Shown: positions 44,099 to 50,003 of the stretch, one piece after another
Layout: each line of letters begins with the position of its first letter
Numbering within the stretch: the stretch's first letter is position 1
Origin: Clostridia bacterium
GTDB taxonomy: Bacteria > Bacillota > Clostridia > Christensenellales > CAG-138
NCBI GenBank assembly: GCA_030533005.1
Contig: JAUNJX010000012.1
Span: 1-50,003 of the forward strand
Length of the DNA stretch: 50,003 nt
Direction: 5' to 3'
Made by a program: the position numbers and the translations under genes
The notes under the pieces: model-generated
What the model was told of the DNA's origin: nothing
Database searches by the model: none
What the model saw: the letters and a program-made list of their open reading frames with translations, nothing else

Positions 44099-44740
44099 AT
44101 GGAAGTCAAACGCTTAGATACGGGCTATATGGGCACCAACACCTATGTGCTTTACGGCGAGGCGCCGGAAAGCTGCATCGTGATCGATCCTGCGGACGAT
44201 CAGCCTGTGCTTGCTTTTATGGCGCAGGAGGGTCTGCGCTGCACGCATATCCTTTTGACGCATACGCATTTTGATCACATCATGGGGGTCGCAAGGCTCA
44301 AGGCGGCAACAGGCGCGCTGGTCTGCGCCCACGAAGCGGACGCGCCGGGTCTGCATGATCCCAAGATCAGCCTTTCCAATATGATCTCCCGCGATGTGGA
44401 GCCAAGCGAGGCGGACGTTCTCTTTCAGGATGGCGACACCTTGGAGGCGGCGGGCTTTACGCTTCGCGTGCTGCACACGCCGGGGCATTCGGCGGGCGGC
44501 GTATGCTATGTGGTGGAACAGCCGCGAAAGGTCATCTTCGCGGGTGACACGCTGTTCTATCGCAGCGTAGGCCGGACGGATATGCCCAATTGCAGCCAGA
44601 ACGACCTGATCTCCTCCATCCAAAATAAGCTCTTTACCTTGGAGGGAGACTATTTGGTCTTCCCCGGCCACGGCCCCGCGACGCGTCTTTGTGACGAGCG
44701 GACGGGCAATCCCTACGCATCCCCAAGGAGCCGTGCCTGA
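44099..44740 (+). CDS. MBL-fold metallohydrolase (glyoxalase II-like)
   Basis: The 213-residue protein has the metallo-beta-lactamase metal motif LTHTHFDHIMG, the second histidine in HTPGHSAGGVCY, the bridging aspartate in FAGDTLFYRSVGRTD, and a final histidine in FPGHGPATRL. These match the YcbL/glyoxalase II-like branch that sits beside rel and dtd in Firmicutes. It lacks the C-terminal helical domain of true glyoxalase II, so the substrate is uncertain. AAGGATGG precedes the ATG at 44099. It overlaps the next gene by one base. Confidence 0.88.
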   Translation: MEVKRLDTGYMGTNTYVLYGEAPESCIVIDPADDQPVLAFMAQEGLRCTHILLTHTHFDHIMGVARLKAATGALVCAHEADAPGLHDPKISLSNMISRDVEPSEADVLFQDGDTLEAAGFTLRVLHTPGHSAGGVCYVVEQPRKVIFAGDTLFYRSVGRTDMPNCSQNDLISSIQNKLFTLEGDYLVFPGHGPATRLCDERTGNPYASPRSRA

Positions 44741-46179
44741 TGCCTATTGCCCTTTATACCAATACCTCTTTTTATAACGATATCGCCGAAGAACTGCGTC
44801 TGTTTACGGACGCAGCCGTCGTTTGCGCCGAAACGCCGGATGCGGCCGACGTAACGGTGCTTCTGGACGGCTGGACGGCAAGGGCGCAGGCGACGCTTGC
44901 GCCGGGGCGCGCCGATTACAGCTATACGCATCCTGCGGTCACGGGGTCGCTGCTCGTGGTCAAGCGCTATGAAAAGCGCTGCGTCAAGATCGCGGCCTTT
45001 CGCATGATGCAAAAGCTTTATAACACCGCGACCCCTTGGGGCTCGCTCACGGGCATACGCCCCACGAGATTGTACCGGGAGCTTTTACAGGAGGGCGTGG
45101 AGGCGGCGGACGCCATGATGCTGGACGAATTCGACGTTTCACCTGACAAGCTGCGTTTGGCGAAAACCATCACGGCGGTGCAGCAGCCCATCTTCGCCAC
45201 GCAAACGCCCAAGGATGTGGACGTGTATATCGGCGTGCCGTATTGCCGCACCCGCTGCTTGTACTGCTCCTTTGGCTCCGAGGTGCGGGGGGCAAAAACG
45301 GATATGTGCGCGTATCTCGACGCGCTCAAGCAGGATATCGCCTACGGCGCCGCGATTGTGCGGGACGCGGGGTATACGCTTCGCAGCGTCTATATGGGCG
45401 GCGGCACGCCCACGGTGCTCACAGCGGCGGAATTGGAGGACGTGCTCGCCTTCGCGCTGGACGCATACGGCGGCTATGGCCAAGAATTTACGGTGGAGGC
45501 GGGGCGGCCGGACACCATCGATGAAGAAAAGCTTGCGCTTTTAAAGAGGCTGGGCGTGGGTCGCATTTCCATCAATCCGCAAAGCATGAACGCGGATACG
45601 CTGGAGCGCATCGGGCGCAGCCATTCGCCGGAAAGCATACCGGCGATTTTCGCCATTTCCCGGGAAATCGGCTTTACCAACATCAACATGGACGTGATCG
45701 CGGGGCTGCCCGGCGAGGACGATGCCGCCATGCGGCGCACGCTGGATGCGATCATGGAGATGGAGCCGGATAACCTTACCGTGCACACGCTTGCCATCAA
45801 GCGCTCCTCACGTCTCAAGCAGTGTTTGGAGCAATATCCCCTGCCGGACGCGGCCACGGCGGAGAGCATGACCCGCATGGGCGCGCAGGCGGCGGAGAAA
45901 ATGGGCATGCGCCCCTATTATATGTACCGGCAGAAATACATGCGGGGCAATCTTGAAAACGTGGGCTATGCGGTGCCCGGCAAGGAATGCATCTACAACG
46001 TGGATATGATGGAGGAAACGACCTCCATCATGGCGCATGGCGCGGGCGCCATGACCAAGCGCATCTTTGGCGGGGAGCACAGGGTAGAACGCATCCCCAA
46101 TCCCAAGGACGTGCCGACCTACATACAGAAGCTTGCATGGCTGGAAAAAGAGAAACGGAAGCTGTTCATGCAGGAATAA
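44740..46179 (+). CDS. hemZ: Coproporphyrinogen dehydrogenase-like radical SAM protein HemZ
   Basis: A 479-residue HemN-related radical SAM enzyme. An N-terminal domain of about 155 residues, characteristic of HemZ, precedes the SAM core with the iron-sulfur motif C169-x3-C173-x2-C176 (CRTRCLYC), MGGGTPT and EAGRPDT. The C-terminal domain contains YYMYRQKYMRGNLENVGY, typical of HemZ. Whether HemZ proteins truly oxidise coproporphyrinogen is debated, and no other heme gene is present here. The ATG overlaps the stop of the MBL gene (TGATG), showing tight coupling. It is the last gene of the rightward string and converges with the sugar importer. Confidence 0.92.
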   Translation: MPIALYTNTSFYNDIAEELRLFTDAAVVCAETPDAADVTVLLDGWTARAQATLAPGRADYSYTHPAVTGSLLVVKRYEKRCVKIAAFRMMQKLYNTATPWGSLTGIRPTRLYRELLQEGVEAADAMMLDEFDVSPDKLRLAKTITAVQQPIFATQTPKDVDVYIGVPYCRTRCLYCSFGSEVRGAKTDMCAYLDALKQDIAYGAAIVRDAGYTLRSVYMGGGTPTVLTAAELEDVLAFALDAYGGYGQEFTVEAGRPDTIDEEKLALLKRLGVGRISINPQSMNADTLERIGRSHSPESIPAIFAISREIGFTNINMDVIAGLPGEDDAAMRRTLDAIMEMEPDNLTVHTLAIKRSSRLKQCLEQYPLPDAATAESMTRMGAQAAEKMGMRPYYMYRQKYMRGNLENVGYAVPGKECIYNVDMMEETTSIMAHGAGAMTKRIFGGEHRVERIPNPKDVPTYIQKLAWLEKEKRKLFMQE

Positions 46180-46205
46180 TGCAGGAAGGATAAAGCGAAG
46201 AAAAA

Positions 46206-46236
46206 AGCACCCGAAGCCGTTGCGGCCTCGGGTGCT
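46206..46236 (-). terminator. Bidirectional terminator between hemZ and the sugar importer
   Basis: AGCACCCGA pairs with TCGGGTGCT around a GCCG/CGGC inner stem. Leftward the stem is followed by TTTTTT, making it the terminator of the mgl-type operon; rightward it is followed by GTTTCCTTT and can end hemZ. Confidence 0.8.
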
Positions 46237-46243
46237 GTTTCCT

Positions 46244-46444
46244 TTATACGATACCGTTTCCCTTCAAATATCCCAATAGCAGGAAAAAGAAGAAAGCGGC
46301 GCCCAGTACGATGAGCAGAATGTCCATTTTGCGCTTGGTGATGTGGAACCTTTCTATGAGGTTTTCGTAGAAAAGCTCCTTTTGGTTGCGCGGCCCTGTA
46401 TAGGGTTCTTCCGCCGCGCGGTTGGCGTCGTTGCGTTCGTCCAT
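46244..46444 (-). CDS. Small single-span membrane protein, 66 aa
   Basis: A hydrophilic, Arg/Asn/Glu-rich N-terminal half (about 38 residues) ends in HITKRK, followed by one membrane span (about residues 41-60) with a run of five Phe and a short outer tail. By the positive-inside rule the N-terminus is cytoplasmic. The gene starts three bases after the permease stop and ends just before the operon terminator, so it is co-transcribed with the sugar importer. I do not recognise a family. It could modulate or stabilise the transporter, but nothing in the sequence proves this. Only a weak ribosome binding site is visible, suggesting translational coupling. Confidence 0.6.
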   Translation of the reverse strand: MDERNDANRAAEEPYTGPRNQKELFYENLIERFHITKRKMDILLIVLGAAFFFFLLLGYLKGNGIV

Positions 46445-46447
46445 GGG

Positions 46448-47446
46448 TTACTTCTTGGCCACATACTTGCGGATGTCGAGCGCGACTGCGAAGATGATGA
46501 CGATACCCTGTACGATGTAGGTGTAGGAGGTCTCCAGACCCATGAACTGCATGGCGATCTTCAAAAGCTCGAATACCAGCACGCCCACGAGGATGCCCGA
46601 GATGCGACCCACGCCGCCGTTGGTGGAAACACCGCCGATGGTACAGCCCGCGATGGCCTCCAGCTCATAGCCTTGGCCAAGGTTGACGGACGCGCCGCCG
46701 GACTTTGCGCCGTAGAGGAAGCCCGCGATGCCGTAGAGCGCCGCAGCGGTGACATAGATGATGACCTTGGTCTTGGTGGTGTTGATACCCGAGACCTCCG
46801 CCGCGTTCTCATTGCCGCCGATGGCGTACATGTGCTTGCCGTGCGGGGTCTTGTTATACACGAACCACATGATAGCGCCCAGTATGATGGCGATGATGCC
46901 CAAATACGGTATCCATGTGATGCCGAAAAGGGAGCCGGAGGAAATGTTGGTGTAATCCGCGCGCAGGCCGCCAATGGGCTGTGCGCCGGTATAGACCAGA
47001 CAGATGCCGTATACCACGGTCTGCATGCCAAGGGTGGCGATGAAGGGCGGTACGTTCAAAAGGGAAACGACCAGACCGTTTGCAAGGCCGAAGACCATGC
47101 AGATGAGCACAACGCCGATGAATACGCCGACGATGGGCAGCTCCGGCATGCTGGGGTAGACCTTGCTGGAATAATCGAACCGCTGCATGAAGGTGGCGGA
47201 AAGGCAGGCGGCAAGACCTACCATACGTCCGGCGGAAAGGTCGGTGCCCTTGGTGATGAGGCAGCCGGATACGCCTAACGCCACGATGAAGCGCGCGGCG
47301 GTGTTGGAGATGAGGTTTTTCGCGTTGTAGGCGGAGAAGAAGTTGTCACGCAGACACCCTACCACCGCGACGGCGGCCAGCATCAGTATGATGACCGCGT
47401 TGTTGAGGATAAATTCCCTTACTTTCTTTGCGTTGCTTAATTCCAT
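46448..47446 (-). CDS. mglC: Galactose/methyl-galactoside importer permease (MglC-like)
   Basis: An inner-membrane permease of the BPD_transp_2/RbsC-MglC family, 332 residues with about eight to ten spans. It contains the MglC-type segments VALGVSGCLITKGTDLSAGRM, where ribose permeases read differently, and IGGNENAAEVSGINT, the conserved cytoplasmic loop contacting the ATPase. AAGGAGG upstream of the ATG at 47446 is visible on the minus strand. It follows the ATPase gene by 18 bases. Assignment to galactosides rests on similarity of all three subunits to E. coli MglABC. Confidence 0.9.
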   Translation of the reverse strand: MELSNAKKVREFILNNAVIILMLAAVAVVGCLRDNFFSAYNAKNLISNTAARFIVALGVSGCLITKGTDLSAGRMVGLAACLSATFMQRFDYSSKVYPSMPELPIVGVFIGVVLICMVFGLANGLVVSLLNVPPFIATLGMQTVVYGICLVYTGAQPIGGLRADYTNISSGSLFGITWIPYLGIIAIILGAIMWFVYNKTPHGKHMYAIGGNENAAEVSGINTTKTKVIIYVTAAALYGIAGFLYGAKSGGASVNLGQGYELEAIAGCTIGGVSTNGGVGRISGILVGVLVFELLKIAMQFMGLETSYTYIVQGIVIIFAVALDIRKYVAKK

Positions 47447-47464
47447 GATTTTTCTTTCCTCCGT

Positions 47465-48979
47465 TTAGGATGCAAAACGTGTAGCCAGTTCCATGATGGT
47501 TTCCTGGTTCATGTCTTCTTTTTCCACAAAGCCGGTCACGCGGCCGTCGCACATGACCATGATACGATCCGCCATGCCGATGAGCTCGGGCATTTCAGAG
47601 CTTATCATGATGATGCTCTTTCCCTCACGAGCCAGCTGCTCAATGATGCAGTAGATCTCGTATTTCGCGCCGACGTCAATGCCGCGGGTAGGCTCGTCCA
47701 TGATGAACACGTCGGGGTCGTTGGCAAGCCAACGGCTGATGATGACCTTCTGCTGGTTGCCGCCGGAAAGGGATTTGATAAGCGTTTTGCCGCTGGGCGT
47801 TTTGATGCTGAGCTTCTGGATGTTGTCCTCCACAAGCTGATCGATCTTCTTTTGATCCAGCATGATATTGGCCTTTAGATACTGGGAAAGGGAGGCCACG
47901 GCCACGTTGTCCGCAACGGACAATACGCCAAAGATGCCGGTGGCGCGCCTGTCCTCCGTCAAAAGCGCGACGCCGCTGTTGATGGCGTCCTTGGGACGGC
48001 GGATCTTAAGCTCGTGCCCTTGATAGACAAGCGTGCCGGAAACGGTGTTGCGCAGGCCGAAAATGCCTTCCATGAATTCCGTACGCTGCGCACCGACCAA
48101 GCCGCTCACCCCCAGTATTTCGCCTTTTCGCAGGGTGAAGCCGGCGTTTTTGAAGGAGCGCGGATGGATGGAGGTGTAATCCTTGGCTTCCAGGATGACC
48201 TCGCCCGGCACGTTATGCTTTTCAGGATAAAGGTTGGTAAGCTCGCGGCCCACCATACGGGTGATGATAAGGTCTGTGGTCAGCTCGTTTGCGGGCCATG
48301 TGCCGACGTATTTGCCGTCGCGCATGATGGTGACCTCGTCGCTGATCTGGAGGATCTCCTCCATCTTATGGGAAATATAAATGATAGCGCAGCCCTGTTC
48401 CTTGAGCTTGTTGATGATGGTAAAGAGCTGATCCACCTCGTTTTGCGTAAGGGAGGAGGTGGGTTCGTCCATGATGACGATCTTGGCGTTGGCGGAAACC
48501 GCCTTGGCGATCTCCATAAGCTGCATTTGGGAAACGGAGAGGGTGCCCAGCTTTGCGTTGGGATCGTAGTCCATGCCCAGGCTTTCCAAAAGCGCTTTGC
48601 AATTGGCGTACATCACCTTATGGTCTACCATGGGGATGAGGCCAAGGAATTTCTTCTTCGGATAACGGCCGCAATAGATGTTTTCGCAGATCGGACGCTC
48701 CGGAATGGGCTGCAGCTCCTGATGCACCATGGCGATGCCCAGCTGAAGCGCTTCAAAGGGGTTGTCGATCTTGACAGGCTGGCCGTTGTAGATGATTTGT
48801 CCTTCGTCCATGGAATAGACGCCGAACAGGCATTTCATGAGCGTGGATTTGCCCGCGCCGTTTTCGCCCATCAGGGCATGAACGGTGCCGGGGCGTAGAT
48901 TCAGGGATACGTTATCAAGCGCCTTCACGCCCGGGAAGGACTTGGATACCCCTTGCATTTGCAGAATGTATTCCGACAT
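47465..48979 (-). CDS. mglA: Galactose/methyl-galactoside importer ATPase (MglA-like), two cassettes
   Basis: A 504-residue protein with two ABC cassettes, as usual in sugar importers of the Rbs/Mgl/Xyl class. The first has Walker A GENGAGKST (about residue 38), signature LSVSQMQLMEIAKA and Walker B IVIMDEPTSSL. The second has the degenerate phosphate loop GVSGLVGAQRTE typical of this class, signature LSGGNQQKVIISRWL and Walker B FIMDEPTRGIDVG. AAGGGGG-type bases precede the ATG. It lies between the binding-protein gene and the permease gene. Confidence 0.93.
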   Translation of the reverse strand: MSEYILQMQGVSKSFPGVKALDNVSLNLRPGTVHALMGENGAGKSTLMKCLFGVYSMDEGQIIYNGQPVKIDNPFEALQLGIAMVHQELQPIPERPICENIYCGRYPKKKFLGLIPMVDHKVMYANCKALLESLGMDYDPNAKLGTLSVSQMQLMEIAKAVSANAKIVIMDEPTSSLTQNEVDQLFTIINKLKEQGCAIIYISHKMEEILQISDEVTIMRDGKYVGTWPANELTTDLIITRMVGRELTNLYPEKHNVPGEVILEAKDYTSIHPRSFKNAGFTLRKGEILGVSGLVGAQRTEFMEGIFGLRNTVSGTLVYQGHELKIRRPKDAINSGVALLTEDRRATGIFGVLSVADNVAVASLSQYLKANIMLDQKKIDQLVEDNIQKLSIKTPSGKTLIKSLSGGNQQKVIISRWLANDPDVFIMDEPTRGIDVGAKYEIYCIIEQLAREGKSIIMISSEMPELIGMADRIMVMCDGRVTGFVEKEDMNQETIMELATRFAS

Positions 48980-49013
48980 AGTGCCCCCTTACTGAATGAT
49001 TTGCAGCATGTAA

Positions 49014-49047
49014 GGAAATTGCGTGTGAGGGCTCACACGCAATTTCC
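49014..49047 (-). promoter_or_regulatory. 15-bp perfect hairpin between binding protein and ATPase genes
   Basis: GGAAATTGCGTGTGA and its exact complement form a 15-bp stem with a four-base loop. Only a short TTAC follows on the transcribed strand. It probably marks a 3' end for an abundant binding-protein message, with partial read-through into the rest of the operon. Confidence 0.65.
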
Positions 49048-49064
49048 GCATCGATAGACCCGAA

Positions 49065-50003
49065 TTAGTTGACCTTCTGGTAATCGACCCAGTTGTAGGT
49101 CTCCACGGCTTCGCCGTTCATGTAGCTGACAGCAACGTCGACAGCCTTGTGGGACTGGCCGATGTGGTCGTTCAGCACGGTGCCGGTCATCTCGCCGTTC
49201 TTTACCATCTCTTGGCACTCGTCCAAAGCGTCAACGCCGAGGAGGTAGATGTTCTCGCCAACCTTGCGGCCGGCGGCAACGATGGCCTGATAAGCGCCAA
49301 GCGCCATACCGTCGTTGTTGCAGAAGATAACGTCGATCTTGTCGCCGAACTGGGACAGAGCGTTGGCAGCCAGTTCCTGACCCTTGGACTGATCCCAGTC
49401 GCCGCGCTGCTCAAAGAGCTTCTCAACCGTCACGCCGGCGTCGGTCAGAGCCTTGATGGAGAACTCGGTACGATACTGGGCATCCACGTTCTCGGGGTCG
49501 CCCATGATCATGACATAGCTGACAGTGCCGTCGCCGTTGACGTCGCCCTTATCGGCGAGGCCAAGAACGATTTCGCCCTGATAGGTGCCGCTCTGACGAG
49601 CATCGGCGCCAACATAGCAGATCTTGTCCCAAGCGGCCATATCGTCGGCGCTGGGCTCACGGTTGATGTACACAACGGGGACGTTGGCAGCCTTGCACTT
49701 GTCGGTGATGGTGGCGGCGGAGGAGGACTGAACGAGGTTGACGATCAATACGTCAACGCCCTGGGCCAGGAAGGTGTCAACCTGGTTGGTCTGTTCAGCC
49801 ATATCGCCCTTGCCGTCCACGATGGTGACTTCGTACTTGACGTCGTCGGTCTCAAGGGACTTGAAGTAGGATTCGATTTCCTGACGATAGAGGGTCATGA
49901 AGTTATCGTCGAACTTGTAGATGCAAACGCCGACCTTCTTGGTTACGGGTTCCGCAGCAGCGGGAGCTTCGGCGGCAGGGGCCTCGGCGGCGGGGGCTTC
50001 AGC
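49065..50003 (-). CDS. mglB: Galactose-binding lipoprotein (MglB-like), N-terminus outside window
   Basis: 312 codons are visible and the 5' end is cut. The visible start is an Ala/Glu/Pro repeat linker (AEAPAAEAPAA), then KKVGVCIYKFDDNFMTLYR, close to the first strand of E. coli MglB. The calcium loop of MglB is present as DVNGDGTVSY (codons at about 49514-49543). LVQSSSAATI, VVYINREPS and GNGADALGAY-like stretches (CNNDGMALGAYQ) complete the sugar-binding fold. The linker implies a lipoprotein anchored by a Cys that lies beyond the window. It is the first gene of the leftward importer operon. Ligand by similarity is galactose or a galactoside; glucose is also possible. Confidence 0.9.
   Translation of the reverse strand, partial: AEAPAAEAPAAEAPAAAEPVTKKVGVCIYKFDDNFMTLYRQEIESYFKSLETDDVKYEVTIVDGKGDMAEQTNQVDTFLAQGVDVLIVNLVQSSSAATITDKCKAANVPVVYINREPSADDMAAWDKICYVGADARQSGTYQGEIVLGLADKGDVNGDGTVSYVMIMGDPENVDAQYRTEFSIKALTDAGVTVEKLFEQRGDWDQSKGQELAANALSQFGDKIDVIFCNNDGMALGAYQAIVAAGRKVGENIYLLGVDALDECQEMVKNGEMTGTVLNDHIGQSHKAVDVAVSYMNGEAVETYNWVDYQKVN

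Overview
The window looks like a chromosomal segment of a monoderm, GC-rich Clostridia-type Firmicute. This is inferred from strong AGGAGG-type ribosome binding sites, a YknXYZ-like ABC efflux set with a separate ATPase, HemZ, a bifunctional Rel protein, a TIGR04086 membrane protein, and a type IV pilus system without a secretin or PilP. Species cannot be fixed from the sequence. No rRNA, tRNA, CRISPR array, insertion sequence or phage gene was seen. The 5' end cuts a gene coding for a membrane-anchored C-terminus, and the 3' end cuts the gene for a sugar-binding lipoprotein.

Region 1 (about 166-15927) is a type IV pilus locus split into two divergent transcripts at about 8120-8220. The leftward unit encodes five prepilin-like proteins. 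Its first gene is a giant prepilin (about 1,798 aa) with three GLUG-type repeat clusters, followed by four small minor pilins, one of them GspK-like and lacking Glu+5. The rightward unit encodes the machine: extension ATPase PilB with an intact-looking c-di-GMP-binding MshEN domain, retraction ATPase PilT, platform protein PilC, major pilin, prepilin peptidase PilD, and PilM, PilN and PilO.

Region 2 (15958-20932) has a convergent MgtC/SapB membrane protein and a three-gene ABC importer of the iron/phosphonate type (binding lipoprotein, fused double permease, ATPase) under a clear TTGACA-17-TAAAAT promoter. Region 3 (21007-29664) is a regulatory and export island: an OmpR-type response regulator and histidine kinase, a Cthe_2159-type beta-helix lipoprotein, a very long HlyD-type adaptor, and a MacB/YknZ permease with its ATPase. 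The three extracytoplasmic proteins share Gly/Met/Pro-rich low-complexity segments, and the three transcription units carry CiaR-box-like TTTAA direct repeats. This is the best candidate here for a little-described system.

Region 4 (29710-46179) holds housekeeping genes: fumarase, a MalY/PatB-type PLP enzyme, ROK glucokinase, a DUF4349/SIMPL lipoprotein pair, a DUF2156 protein, YajC, a short-chain dehydrogenase, a TIGR04086 membrane protein, RecJ, Apt, Rel, Dtd, an MBL hydrolase and HemZ. Two of these genes (DUF2156 and recJ) appear to be transcribed leaderless from look-alike extended -10 promoters. A roughly 340-base gap after the dehydrogenase folds into a chain of six hairpins plus a terminator.

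Region 5 (46206-50003, leftward) is an mglBAC-type galactose/methyl-galactoside importer with an extra 66-aa single-span membrane protein at its distal end.
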